A stretch of 64,000 nucleotides of DNA. Origin: JAANXG01 sp034520625. GTDB lineage: Bacteria; Pseudomonadota; Gammaproteobacteria; Arenicellales; JAANXG01. The stretch covers positions 124,001 to 188,000 of the forward strand of contig JAXHNI010000013.1 in the NCBI GenBank assembly GCA_034520625.1. The letters run 5' to 3'. Within the stretch, counting starts at the first letter, position 1, and the number at the start of each line of letters is the position of its first letter. The translations under genes and the position numbers were made by a program. The notes under the pieces are model-generated. The model made no database searches. It was not told the origin of the DNA and saw nothing but the letters and a program-made list of their open reading frames with translations. Below, piece by piece: positions 31,690 through 41,106 of the stretch.

Positions 31690-32533
31690 AGTGAGCAGGG
31701 AGTACGCGCAGGATGGATTCAGGGACGGCCAGGCAGGCCAAGACAGGGAAGCTCACGTGGCGCTACGAGCGTCGCCGCCCAGAACGCACACTGTTCTACC
31801 AGCTCGTCGCCGAACACTACCCCCGATTCCTCGAGCTGTTGTCCAAACTGTGGCGCCCGGCGGATGGTCAAAAGCGCCGCGCTGCTGGCCGACGAGGTAT
31901 TACCCCACCTGCCCATGCGACAACGGGTCCTGAGCTTCCCCTTCCAGCTCCGGTTCCTGTTCGCAAGCCGGCCCGAGATCATAGGCCGGGTGCTGGGCCT
32001 CGTCTACCGCGGCATCGCCAAGACCGGGGCCGTAACCCTGGTCCAGCGCTTCGGCAGCGCCCTGAATTTGAATATCCACTTCTGACGTGAACGGATTCAC
32101 TAATGTCGCGGGCGCAGGATGCGCAGGAGCGACCACGCTGAAAACGCCGTATCGCGACGGCACCACCCACATCATCCTGGAACCGCTGGACTTCATCGCA
32201 CGGCTGGCTGCCCTGGAGCCAAAACCGCGGGTGCACCTGACCCGTTTCCATGGGGTCTTCGCCCCCAATAGCGCACGGCGACTCCACGCGACCCCGGCAG
32301 GTGGCGGACAGCGAAAGCCCCTCGAGGCCAGGGTACCCGCCCAGCGCCGCGCCGCCATGACCTGGGCCCAGCGCCTCAAACGCCTATTCAAGATCGACAT
32401 CGAGACCTGTGACCAGTGCGGCGGCGCAGTCAAGGTGATTGCCTGCATCGAAGACCCGGCGGTCGTGAAGCGAATCCTGGGCCACCTCGAGCACCGGTCC
32501 TTTTCCAATGCAACGCGCGCCCACCCCGCCTGA
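31690..32533 (+). mobile_element. Decayed IS91-type transposase
   Basis: Pieces of one Y2 transposase in shifting frames. These are ERTLFYQLVAEHYPRFLELLS, then CGARRMVKSAALLADEVLP with VLSFPFQLRFLFASRPEI and VTLVQRFGSALNLNIHF, then YRDGTTHIILEPLDFIARL, RFHGVFAPNS, MTWAQRLKRLFKIDIETC and GGAVKVIACIEDPAVVKRIL. There are at least two frameshifts, and the centre with the HUH and paired-Tyr active site is deleted. Not functional. Its 3' flank is repeat R1. Confidence 0.85.
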
Positions 32534-32539
32534 GCACCG

Positions 32540-32800
32540 CCACTGGCAGCTCAGCGAGATGGATCTTGATGCCCAGATAGCCACTGAGGCAGCGCCCGGA
32601 CTGCGCCTCACAGCCACGCTCGTGCCCCAACCCGGGACGAAGCGCAAAAACTTGCCGATGGCGCGCACCAATTCGCTCACAGGACCTTTGAAAGCCGTCC
32701 CTTCGGCCATCAACACTCCATTTTTCCGACCACACCCCACCCGCAAGCAACTTTCATCCGTCAGGCGCCTGCTTTACAATTCTTCTATCCGTCGAATTCC
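32540..32800. repeat. Dispersed repeat R1, transposase-linked copy
   Basis: Directly follows the IS91-type transposase remnant. It aligns with 2920-3165 over about 250 bases and in part with 4981-5045 and 34436-34490. Because this copy is attached to a transposase 3' end, R1 is best read as the terminal noncoding part of that element, with solo copies left elsewhere. Confidence 0.7.
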
Positions 32801-33039
32801 TCCGGTCCCATCCGAATACCGGATGAGCTACCACAGTCGACAATCACGCAGTGCAAATCATGAGCAGAGACAACTCCGATAAGCCACCTCATCGCCTTTG
32901 TATCGCCGGGAGTTTGGATCGTAGAGTCGCCCACCACTATTCAAAGAACCATTAGAAAACCACGGCGATAATAATTGCGGTACTATGTCGATCACTTTGG
33001 ACCCAACGCGCCCGAAACGATGTGGCGAATAGGCATCTC

Positions 33040-33390
33040 ATGGCATTCGACGGCATCTGGACATCAGAGATACTCGGTCTGTTCGGCTGGGAAACCACAG
33101 GCATAGTTGTGCTCGACGATGGGCGGGCCATCGATGGCGGCAATCATCATTACTCGAGCGGCTGCTACCAGGCCACGGGCAACAAGGTAAAAATCTCGTT
33201 GACAGTCGAGTATCACGGCACCCCCCGCACTATTTTCGGTTCAGCGGACAAGAAACTATTCGTCGAAATCAACGGAAAGCTCCGGGGTGACATTATCGTC
33301 GGATCGGCATACAGACTGGACAAATCGGATCAAAAAATCACGATAAAGCTGACGCGCCGCGCCGATCTGCCACCCCGAGTCGAAACCTGA
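33040..33390 (+). CDS. GrlR-like small protein
   Basis: A 116-aa protein resembling the GrlR family of beta-barrel regulators: DGIWTSEILG, GIVVLDDGRAIDGGNHHYSSGCY, TGNKVKISLTVEYH. In enteric pathogens GrlR binds and restrains the activator GrlA. Outside them, relatives of this fold are of unknown role. ATG 33040 is chosen because family similarity begins at MAFDGIW; a GTG 18 bases upstream is possible. It lies 34 bases before the PPK2 gene on the same strand, so the two may be cotranscribed. Confidence 0.65.
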   Translation: MAFDGIWTSEILGLFGWETTGIVVLDDGRAIDGGNHHYSSGCYQATGNKVKISLTVEYHGTPRTIFGSADKKLFVEINGKLRGDIIVGSAYRLDKSDQKITIKLTRRADLPPRVET

Positions 33391-33424
33391 ATGGCACCCC
33401 AGATGTTCAGGCGGGAGGAGTAAG

Positions 33425-34321
33425 ATGTCGAAACCAGCACCGAAGTCGGTGAACCAATCCAACGGCAGTCCTAAAAAGGCGGATCCGGGAAAGGCAACGG
33501 GGGGTGCCGGGGCCAACGGAAGAAAGCCGGTAAAATCTGCGGCGAAAATGAAGAACAAGGTGTACGAGAAGGAGTTATTCAGGCTGCAGCTGGAGCTGGT
33601 GAAGCTGCAAGAGTGGTTAAGGACACAGGGGCTCAAGGTCGTGGTGATATTCGAGGGCCGCGACGCGGCCGGCAAAGGCGGCGTAATCAAACGGATTACC
33701 AAGCACCTAAATCCCAGGATCTGCCGCGTCGAAGCCTTGCCGGCCCCCACCGAGCGCGAGAAGTCCCAGTGGTACTTTCAAAGATACGTCGCTCAGTTGC
33801 CGGCTGCCGGCGAAATGGTGCTGTTTGACCGGAGTTGGTACAACCGCGCCGGGGTTGAACGGGTCATGGGTTTTTGCACCGAGGAGGAGTACCGGGAATT
33901 CCTGCGCACCTGTCCCGAGTTCGAGCGCATGCTGGTGAGGTCCGGCATCATATTGATCAAATACTGGTTTTCAGTCTCCGACGACGAACAGGAACGCCGC
34001 TTTCAAGGCCGGATCGATCAACCTCACAAACGCTGGAAGCTGAGTCCCATGGACCTCGAATCCAGGACGCGTTGGGCGGATTATTCAAAGGCCAAGGACG
34101 ATATGTTCGCCCACACCGATATTAAACACGCGCCCTGGTACGTCGTGAATGCTGATATCAAGAAACATGCGCGGCTGAACTGCATCCGGCATCTGCTGGG
34201 CATGATTCCCTACGAAGACCTGACGCCTGAGCCCATGACTCTGCCGGAACGGAACAAGGCTGGCCACTATGTCAGGCCGCCCCTGGGCGACCAGACATTC
34301 GTGCCCGAGTACTATCCATGA
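33425..34321 (+). CDS. ppk2: Polyphosphate kinase 2
   Basis: A 298-aa PPK2-family enzyme, which transfers phosphate between polyphosphate and nucleoside di- or monophosphates in the cytoplasm. Walker A is FEGRDAAGKGG at about 76-86. The lid and Walker B follow as MVLFDRSWYNRAGVERVMG and DPHKRWKLSPMDLE-like QPHKRWKLSPMDLE, then WYVVNADIKKHARLNCIRH. The first 40 residues are a Lys/Pro/Gly-rich tail. GGCGGGAGGAGTAAG is a strong ribosome site. Class I versus class II or III cannot be fixed by eye. The GrlR-like gene precedes it. Confidence 0.93.
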   Translation: MSKPAPKSVNQSNGSPKKADPGKATGGAGANGRKPVKSAAKMKNKVYEKELFRLQLELVKLQEWLRTQGLKVVVIFEGRDAAGKGGVIKRITKHLNPRICRVEALPAPTEREKSQWYFQRYVAQLPAAGEMVLFDRSWYNRAGVERVMGFCTEEEYREFLRTCPEFERMLVRSGIILIKYWFSVSDDEQERRFQGRIDQPHKRWKLSPMDLESRTRWADYSKAKDDMFAHTDIKHAPWYVVNADIKKHARLNCIRHLLGMIPYEDLTPEPMTLPERNKAGHYVRPPLGDQTFVPEYYP

Positions 34322-34435
34322 CCGATGCAAGTATTCGGGTTTCCTCATATCCTTGTCGGGCCTTCCTCGTCCGGCGCCGGCAACGGCCGCTCGGCCATCG
34401 CTTTGCGAATCGTAGCCATCGTGCTTGTTCGGGCT

Positions 34436-34490
34436 AATCATCGAGATGGATCTCAATGCCCAGGTAGCCAGGGAGGCAGCACCCGTACTC
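34436..34490. repeat. Dispersed repeat R1, small fragment, within a gene-poor stretch
   Basis: Matches the first about 45 bases of R1 (gagatggatct, then aatgcccaggtagcca). The whole stretch 34322-34846 lacks a supported gene. A minus-strand frame at 34453-34734 has plausible composition (VYVIVAVSSVTVLITDG) but no good start codon and no recognised family. Confidence 0.5.
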
Positions 34491-34846
34491 TGCCCCGCAA
34501 CTGCTCCTCGCCCCCTACCCGGGCAAGGGCTAGAAATTCCGGACTGATCATGCCCAACAACGCGCTCGCGGACCGCCGAGCGCCACCGAACTCCTCCCCA
34601 ACACCGATCTTCTCCTCCAATTCCTTGTCTACTACCCACCTTTGCAGCAGCAAAGCATGGCGGTTACTCTTGCCATCCGTGATCAGGACCGTCACGCTAC
34701 TGACCGCTACAATCACGTACACTTGGCCTTTCAATTCGAATAGGGATGCGGCATTTTGCGAGCATCAGCGGCCGAGGAGGTCCCAATCCCTATCGTGATG
34801 TGCTAGCGAAGACTTGTAGCGAAATAATACTGACGGGAGAAAAACG

Positions 34847-35815
34847 GTGCGCCTGCGACTAGGCCTTGTGGCTGAGAATAACCACCTGTTCCTGAACCAG
34901 GTAAAGCTGTGCCTGTTCAGCCTGCGTAAGAACGGCGGCGCGCTCAGCGGCATCCCGGTCACCTTGATCACCAACAACGAACCGCTTCGACCCCGGGAAG
35001 CGGATTTCTTCCGGGAGAATTTCTCGCCGATAGAGTTCAGGACGGCGCCCAGGCTGGGCGCGATACCTCATACATCCAAGCTCAACGTGTTTTATTCGAT
35101 CGATCCTGCCAGCTACGATGTTCTCATGTTCCTCGACTGCGACACCGTTATTCGAAAATCACTTGACGGGATGACGGCCCCCCTGGAACGCGCGGGCGCC
35201 GAGTTCCTCTGCCGAAGGGGGGGTGAAACCGACAGGGACCGGTTCCTGGATTTCGATGCCCTGGTGGCCCGGTTTTGCGGGTCCGGAGCTACTGACAAGG
35301 TCAGCTACAATGGCCATGAAGAATGGCCGATGTTTAATTCGGGCGTTTTCCTGGGGACTTCACGTGCCATCAGTCGCATCCGGGGGGATGCCATCGATTT
35401 CACCTACAGACTGTTCAACGAATGGCAGAGAATCGACGCGTTGGACCGCCTCCCTCGCCCCGTGAAAGACCTTATCGAATCCCACTACCCCGGCGAAAAC
35501 CGAACCCGACAACTCGTCATCGCCGACTGGCCGCTGGAACAGGGAGCCCTGGCCTTGGCATGTATTCGGTCCGGTGTTCGTGTTCGCTACCTTGATGAGA
35601 TCTACAATTCCTGGGGTGGTGGTTGTGATTTCCGAATCCTGCATTGTTTCAAGTCAGTCTACGGTTTTGACAGGCGCACCATGTTCGACGATTCCTCAAA
35701 CGATTGGATAGCTGAATACCAGGACAGCGACATTGCAGGTAAACGATTCCTCGCCGGTATCACTCGCGAGTACAAGAACACTTTCGGTCAACCCAGATTC
35801 CGTAGTGATCCCTGA
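34847..35815 (+). CDS. Glycosyltransferase, GT-A fold (family 8-like)
   Basis: A 322-aa enzyme. The GT-A signature DxD is Asp97-Cys98-Asp99 in LMFLDCDT. The N-terminal region (VTLITNNEPLRPREADFF) and WPMFNSGVFLGT resemble GT8-type and related nucleotide-sugar transferases. No signal or membrane segment. GTG start with GGGAG upstream. First of three co-directional genes (the next 18 bases away) that probably act on one surface polysaccharide. Confidence 0.7.
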   Translation: MRLRLGLVAENNHLFLNQVKLCLFSLRKNGGALSGIPVTLITNNEPLRPREADFFRENFSPIEFRTAPRLGAIPHTSKLNVFYSIDPASYDVLMFLDCDTVIRKSLDGMTAPLERAGAEFLCRRGGETDRDRFLDFDALVARFCGSGATDKVSYNGHEEWPMFNSGVFLGTSRAISRIRGDAIDFTYRLFNEWQRIDALDRLPRPVKDLIESHYPGENRTRQLVIADWPLEQGALALACIRSGVRVRYLDEIYNSWGGGCDFRILHCFKSVYGFDRRTMFDDSSNDWIAEYQDSDIAGKRFLAGITREYKNTFGQPRFRSDP

Positions 35816-35833
35816 AACAGCGTTCTGATCGTC

Positions 35834-36724
35834 GTGTACTCCGTAAGAACCCTTCATCCGCACCGGAGTTGCGGAATCACAGCCTGTTTCAAGGAAGTGG
35901 TCGCGTCTCTCAACGTTTACAATGTGTTCAACCCGAGCTTCTACTGGAGCCCGTATGTCAAGATATTCGCGTTCCGGGCAATAGTACGCGGGCAGCGATA
36001 CCTGTCATCATTCTTCTCGATCGAAGATCACAGCGGGCGTACGACAACACTGCTGTCTCCCGAGCACTTCGGAAACCCCATCGTCCCGCGATTTATCGAC
36101 CCAAAGGTAACCCGCATCGGAACGGACTTTTTCATTACCTTCAACTCGGGTTGGATAGAAAGTGGTAATGACGTATTTATCATGCAGATCTACCCCGTTG
36201 TCGGACTCCCGAAGCGGCTTCAGTATGGAAACCGGATGACCCAGGAACGCAATTGGGCTTTCTTTCATGAACGGGGCGAGGTCTACGCGCTCTACTGGAT
36301 CAATCCCTTGAAGATTCTAAGGCTGAAAGCCATCAAAAGCGATCATTGGGAAATGGAAGACCACTATCACTCGGAATCCATCGATGCGAAGATTCCAGCA
36401 GACCTGACCGTCGGGACACCGCTCGCCCCTTCCAGAGAAGGCTACTGTTTCATCGCACACCAGAAGCGGCTGGTCCGCAACCGAAAGCTGTACCTGGGGC
36501 GATTTTGCGCCCTGGACTTCGAATCAGGAACGATAAGGGCAGGAAAACATTGGCTCGTGCATTCGTTAGCCAGCATCCTCGGATCGCGGGTAAAGCATAA
36601 TACGAACCTGTTTTCGTGTACTTACTTTTCCGGTATTCAGGCTTCACAAGACGAGTTGACACTCGGCTACGGTATCAACGACATCGACTACGGCTTTGCC
36701 ACCCTCAGCCCCAATGAACTATAA
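35834..36724 (+). CDS. Beta-propeller glycosidase-like protein
   Basis: A 296-aa protein with strand-turn repeats typical of five-bladed propellers of the GH43/GH32/GH130 superfamily (NPIVPRFIDPKVTRIGTDFF, PRFIDP; GEVYALYWINPLKIL). Catalytic acids cannot be assigned with confidence. GTG start 18 bases after the preceding glycosyltransferase stop. The next gene overlaps its 3' end by 11 bases. Probably cytoplasmic; role in glycan metabolism inferred from context. Confidence 0.55.
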   Translation: MYSVRTLHPHRSCGITACFKEVVASLNVYNVFNPSFYWSPYVKIFAFRAIVRGQRYLSSFFSIEDHSGRTTTLLSPEHFGNPIVPRFIDPKVTRIGTDFFITFNSGWIESGNDVFIMQIYPVVGLPKRLQYGNRMTQERNWAFFHERGEVYALYWINPLKILRLKAIKSDHWEMEDHYHSESIDAKIPADLTVGTPLAPSREGYCFIAHQKRLVRNRKLYLGRFCALDFESGTIRAGKHWLVHSLASILGSRVKHNTNLFSCTYFSGIQASQDELTLGYGINDIDYGFATLSPNEL

Positions 36725-37526
36725 GTCCGCATCTGTTTCCGACGACTCGGCCAACCGGCCCAGAATCACTATTGTCCTGCTGAACTACAAGAGACCACGC
36801 AACATACCGGTTATCCTGAACGCGATCAGGCAGCAAACCGTAAAGGCCAGGGTCTATCTCTGGAACAATGGCGGGGATAACGTCAACACACCGTTGATCG
36901 ACCGCTATATCGAATCGCCACGGAATGTCGGCTGCATGGCCCGCTGGAAGCTGGCGCGCGAAGCCACGACGGAATATGTGATGTCCCTGGACGACGACAT
37001 TTGCTTCAACAGGCACGACGCGCTCGAAGATATCATCGAGTCACTGGATAAACAGGACGACCCAAACAGGATCATAGGCATCATCGGAGCCCGATTCTCC
37101 GCTGATCCGGACTACCGGACGAGACGGGAGTACATCTGCCGGTACCTGGACGTGGATCGCCGCCCGTACGCGGCCCGCACGATTGAATTCACGGACGAGG
37201 CGGGAAATCCGGTAGTTCTGGACATTCGTGTCGTCGGCGCCGACGAATCCGTGGACATCGTCAAGGGCAGAATGATGGCGTTCAGACGAGAACTGCTCGA
37301 CCGGATCGAACTACCTGATGAAAGAGAGGACGACATCTTCCTCAGCGCGGCATTTTCGAGCGGGGCCAGGGGCTTTCATCGAATCCCGGCAGCGCTTCAC
37401 GACTCATGCCGTGAACTCCCTGAGTTTGACGTCGCGAACTGGCATCAGCCTGGCCACATGCAATCGCGGGACCGCGCATTGAAAGCTCATTTCCCCGCGG
37501 ACCTCGCTTCCGTGACACATCCCTGA
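36714..37526 (+). CDS. Glycosyltransferase family 2-like / GT64-like
   Basis: A 270-aa GT-A enzyme: ITIVLLNYKRPRNIPVIL at the N-terminus, acidic DDD motif in VMSLDDDICF, and a later ELPDEREDDIFLS segment that matches the catalytic region. ATG 36714 lies inside the 3' end of the upstream gene. Convergent with the next, minus-strand glycosyltransferase. Donor and acceptor unknown. Confidence 0.72.
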   Translation: MNYKSASVSDDSANRPRITIVLLNYKRPRNIPVILNAIRQQTVKARVYLWNNGGDNVNTPLIDRYIESPRNVGCMARWKLAREATTEYVMSLDDDICFNRHDALEDIIESLDKQDDPNRIIGIIGARFSADPDYRTRREYICRYLDVDRRPYAARTIEFTDEAGNPVVLDIRVVGADESVDIVKGRMMAFRRELLDRIELPDEREDDIFLSAAFSSGARGFHRIPAALHDSCRELPEFDVANWHQPGHMQSRDRALKAHFPADLASVTHP

Positions 37527-37573
37527 TGGTCACCCGATGGGGCGTCGCCGTCCCTGGTGGTTGACGGGATGCG

Positions 37574-38608
37574 CTACCGGGCAATTCCGAAACAAGTCTT
37601 GTACCTCTCGGATGCTTCGAGAAACGATGGGTCGAGCAGGTCGTCAACCGAATTCAGTTTTTTGGCGGACCCGTCATTGACGATCACCTGATCTCCGGAG
37701 TCCAGTCGATTACCATAGTGAATGTAGTCCGAGGAATCGTCGCAATACTGCTTCTCGCGCAAGGCCGTCTCGATCTGGCGGCCGAGAAGAGGGGTGAACT
37801 TGTAGTGATATAGCACGCTGCTGATATCCGCTACACGCATGTGCAGGTGGATATGCGCATGCAGGTAGGGAATGAGTTCGCCACCGGTTCTGAACAGGGC
37901 ATGCTTTGTGAGCCATATATCCACACCGAACACCCTGAATCGCAACCCGTCATAGAAAAACTTCCAGTTCGAGTAAGGTAGAACCAGCTTTCTAGCCAGG
38001 ACTCCGTCCAGTATAACGTGCGCGCATTCATAGTTGTTGAACCGCAGTCCCTTCAGGGAGTAGTAGGGAGAATCCTTGCGCGGATCATTACTGACGTAGG
38101 AACTCCGTTCGTTGATAGGACCGGCTGGAAACATATCGAGTTGGTGGCTGCTCATCGCATCGTATCGACGCTCATCCAGGTAACCACACAGTTGTCCCAG
38201 ACCGACTTGATCGGCGAACGGGTAATCGAAAAACTCGTCGATATCCACGCCAAGCACCCAACCTTCCGGCCGAACCATCGTTACCAGGAGTCGCCGCAAA
38301 TGAGTGTTGAAGTGCTTGAAGAGGGATCGCTTTACTGAAAAGACACCGACATCGCTCTGGTCCCGTAGCAGATCGAGGGTTCCATCTTCGGAGTCGTTGT
38401 CGAGGAAAAAGAACTCGCGAGCACCAAGTCGGCGGTAGTGATCGAGAAAGGCGGGAAGCCAGTACTCACCATCCCGGACCAGACAGCACACCACCGGGTG
38501 GTCTGCCGGGCCCGTTGGTTGCGCAAGACCGAACCTGTGAACGATCTCACGCCTCAACGCATTGTCATCCTCGCGAATGCCCGCTTCGACAGAAACAGTG
38601 TCAGTCAT
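37574..38608 (-). CDS. Glycosyltransferase family 2-type (Glyco_tranf_2_4-like)
   Basis: A 344-aa enzyme with VCCLVRDGEYWLPAFLDHYR, FFFLDNDSEDGT and DxD in LGVDIDEFFDYPF. These are features of the GT2/GT92-like group that lack membrane anchors. ATG 38608 overlaps the stop of the upstream truncated glycosyltransferase gene, so the two are coupled. Together with the genes at 34847-37526 it forms a polysaccharide cluster in two convergent halves. Confidence 0.75.
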   Translation of the reverse strand: MTDTVSVEAGIREDDNALRREIVHRFGLAQPTGPADHPVVCCLVRDGEYWLPAFLDHYRRLGAREFFFLDNDSEDGTLDLLRDQSDVGVFSVKRSLFKHFNTHLRRLLVTMVRPEGWVLGVDIDEFFDYPFADQVGLGQLCGYLDERRYDAMSSHQLDMFPAGPINERSSYVSNDPRKDSPYYSLKGLRFNNYECAHVILDGVLARKLVLPYSNWKFFYDGLRFRVFGVDIWLTKHALFRTGGELIPYLHAHIHLHMRVADISSVLYHYKFTPLLGRQIETALREKQYCDDSSDYIHYGNRLDSGDQVIVNDGSAKKLNSVDDLLDPSFLEASERYKTCFGIAR

Positions 38609-39015
38609 CGCTCCCACCTACTCAGTCCAACTCGCCACGGGTCCAGCGGGCTTCGCGGCGGACTCGTCGCAAAGCAGTAAGAAAACAAGCATGACGAAAT
38701 ATTCCGGACAGTGTCCCGTACCAAGTCCACCGAGAGGTCTGCGATCCACGCATCGGCATCCATGTATAGCACCCAGCCGCGGTACTTGCTATCTACCAGT
38801 TCACACAACAAGTCGATTCGATTGTAGGTAGCATGCCACGTTCGGCTGCCGCGCTTGAGCACGACGAAGACGGATTGATGGAAATCGTGCAGCTCGCAGT
38901 ATGCCCGGACCGTTTGGGATGTGAGATTCAGCATATCGAAGTGCCGACTGTGAGCATCGCTTGTCTGCAACAGCACGACATCCTTCGTGATCGTCGGTGC
39001 GGATCCGGTTCGCAT
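38605..39015 (-). CDS. Truncated glycosyltransferase-like protein
   Basis: A 136-aa protein with a GT-A core: DVVLLQTSDAHSRHFDMLN, NRIDLLCELVDSKYRGWVLY, and DxD in YMDADAWIADL. After that the sequence becomes Arg/Ser/Pro-rich and stops. In another frame CDESAAKPAGPVASW continues plausibly, so a frameshift near 38690 probably truncates a longer transferase. GGAAGGGA precedes ATG 39015. Likely nonfunctional, but still coupled to the gene at 37574-38608. Confidence 0.6.
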   Translation of the reverse strand: MRTGSAPTITKDVVLLQTSDAHSRHFDMLNLTSQTVRAYCELHDFHQSVFVVLKRGSRTWHATYNRIDLLCELVDSKYRGWVLYMDADAWIADLSVDLVRDTVRNISSCLFSYCFATSPPRSPLDPWRVGLSRWER

Positions 39016-39386
39016 CACATCGGTCCCTTCCAAATAGGTAATAACTTATCAAGCATTTCCTGAAACGAACCCCGGATCTGCGATCCGGACTTCCCGCCCG
39101 GTAAAGCAATGTCAGTCACCTCTGTGTGCACGAGATCCAGGGAAAGCCGATCTTTGCGTAACCGAGATCAGCCTGAATCAGATCGACCACGACACCTTCG
39201 CCAATGGGTGTCGCTTCAAAGGTATGCCGTACATTTCCAGACCATGCTCGACGATCGGCGGAAATCCCAAGACGCATACTCGTTTCACCCGCGATCTGCA
39301 ATAATACTCCATTAGCGGGGAAATGGTGTCCTTGCGATCATTGCTGGTAGTGTCCTAACCAATCTGTCGCAAGTCCTTGATTATAT

Positions 39387-39604
39387 TGTGCACCGCGAAG
39401 GGCACGAACCTCCGACCCGTTTATTAAGAGTCACGCTCGCAAATCGGCAACAATCCTTTTTACGCAATAACTTACAATGTCGGTTCCCCCCACTGTCTTT
39501 CCTGGTTATACCGACATAAGTCCCTGATTTTTCTACTTGCCGTTTCGCAAAGTGGGGGATGTAGACCCATGGCGTACGGAAGGACTCAGGCACTACAGTT
39601 CATA
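39387..39604 (-). repeat. tRNA-Lys 3'-half fragment A with shared flank
   Basis: 39387-39432 is a mutated 3' half of tRNA-Lys(CUU). The next 170 bases (tttttacgcaataactta, then ttcgcaaagtgggggatg) match the flanks of fragments B (45311-45440) and C (52299-52475). The upstream bases ttgattatattg are shared with fragment B. Copies A and C share the outer end gtacggaag and actcagg; B and 44075-44195 share a different outer end. An integration-scar repeat. Confidence 0.78.
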
Positions 39605-39610
39605 ACCATC

Positions 39611-39688
39611 CCGCAACCTGCCACCGACACCCCACCCCGCAAGCGCCTTTTGGCCGTCAGCGATATCGGTCATCCTGCCTATCCGTCG
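39611..39688. repeat. Repeat R2, copy 1 (inverted copy at 63131)
   Basis: About 78 bases with the core gatatcgctgacggcc (on the minus strand) and aaggcgcttgcgggg. The reverse complement of this unit lies at 63131-63209 with few mismatches. Its end partly resembles R1 (caccccacccgcaagcgcctttt). Confidence 0.7.
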
Positions 39689-40248
39689 TGGTCGACGATA
39701 TCATGAAGGCCATGAATGAAATGGAGTATTCGCGCCCGGTCTGCGACGAAGTTCTGGGCATTGCCTATTCGCTCAAGGACGAAATCATTCACAAATAGGT
39801 CGAAGGACGGGCTGTTTGCCCGCCCGCAGCAAAGGTGGAATCAGGGGAGACGGGGCATTGCGTTTTACCCTGACCTCCAGTCCCGCCTCCAGCCATTTCC
39901 TGCGTATCAACATGATAACCAACATCCCCGACGCGCAAAACGCGCCTGGCGACGTTGCTCCTAGCGACGCACCGGGCGCGTGATTGGCCTTGGCCTGGAG
40001 ACCGGAGCGTGAACAGCGAGCGTTTCGTAAAGGCAGCATGAAGACCTTGCCCCAAGACAATCAATCGGTCACTGGGCGCTGCCTGACCGATCCCATCTGC
40101 CGTCCCCCACCGGCGCGCCCAAAGCTTTGCGGTTCGTATCGAAGCCGCGCATCGGGACCCACTGCAGCATATCGAGGTTGAGGTGCCGCTTACCGAAGGC
40201 CATTTCGCCGCGTTGCTGCGGTGTCATTGGCTCAGTTGAGTTTACCGG
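39689..40248. other. Remnant-rich stretch without intact gene
   Basis: Holds short coding-like remnants: 39703-39798 reads MKAMNEMEYSRPVCDEVLG on the plus strand and stops after 31 codons. Near 40130-40230 a plus-strand frame reads IEVEVPLTEGHFAALLR. Neither has a complete domain I can name. The segment 39016-39386, left of fragment A, likewise contains no supported gene. Confidence 0.4.
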
Positions 40249-41106
40249 TTAACCCACCGCCGAGGACAGCCGTCCGGACTGCCACATGAGCAATCCGCCA
40301 AGCAGTATCGTGAGCAGCACCGCGGAAGAAGCTGGGCCGAGCCGGGCCGCGGTCACAGCTTGCCCGTAAATGGTCATCCGCTGGCGGGTGTCGAGGCACC
40401 GGGCCCGTTTGATGGAATCACCGCGCGTGCGGTGGCGGCCGTACAGGAACACCTTGTAATAATAAGCCAGCAGTCCTTTGACCTCGAGATGGGTAACGAC
40501 CAAGTCGGCCCGGTAGCGCACGGCATCGGACGAAACATGCTCGGCTACTTTCCGGACGAACAACGTGTCGCTGCCCCGAAAGAGGTCCGCAAACGGGCCA
40601 AGCTCCTCGAACACCGCGCGGCGAACTGCCATGTTGTTGGTATATCCGTAGTACAGCTCCGTGTCGGTCCCCTCGAGAACGGTCCGGTCTTTTGCGCTCT
40701 CGTACGCCTCGATCAATGCCAGGAGCCGCCCCCCCGGCAGGCGGCGATGACCGAGCAGCACCGCCGCGCCGGGATCGCGGAAGCTGGCGGCGATCCCGGA
40801 CAGCCAGTCCGGCTGCGCGACGCAGTCCGCATCGATGAACGCGATCACGTCGCCGTGGGCGCAGGATGCGCCGCGATTGCGCGCCGCGTAGGCCCCCGGC
40901 GACGGCTCGGACAGCCAACGCACCCGTTCCCGGCCCCCGCCGACGCACGTCGAGCCGTCCACCGAACCATTGTCGACCAGGATGATCTCGAATCTGTCCG
41001 GAGGGTAGTCCTGACCCAGTAGCGCCTCCAGGCATTGCGCGAGTGTGGCCCTGGCGTTACGGACCGGAACGACGACCGAGACGATCGGGACCGCAGAAGC
41101 GTTCAC
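40249..41106 (-). CDS. Membrane-associated glycosyltransferase family 2
   Basis: A 285-aa GT2 enzyme: VPIVSVVVPVRNARATLAQC, RFEIILVDNGSVDGST, GAYAARNRG and DxD in AFIDADCVAQPDWL. An ED-like region follows (LFRGSDTLFVRKV), and one C-terminal membrane helix (PASSAVLLTILLGGLLMW). GTG start overlapping the stop of the upstream GT2 gene (GTGA). The pair probably assembles a lipid-linked or surface glycan. Confidence 0.82.
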   Translation of the reverse strand: MNASAVPIVSVVVPVRNARATLAQCLEALLGQDYPPDRFEIILVDNGSVDGSTCVGGGRERVRWLSEPSPGAYAARNRGASCAHGDVIAFIDADCVAQPDWLSGIAASFRDPGAAVLLGHRRLPGGRLLALIEAYESAKDRTVLEGTDTELYYGYTNNMAVRRAVFEELGPFADLFRGSDTLFVRKVAEHVSSDAVRYRADLVVTHLEVKGLLAYYYKVFLYGRHRTRGDSIKRARCLDTRQRMTIYGQAVTAARLGPASSAVLLTILLGGLLMWQSGRLSSAVG

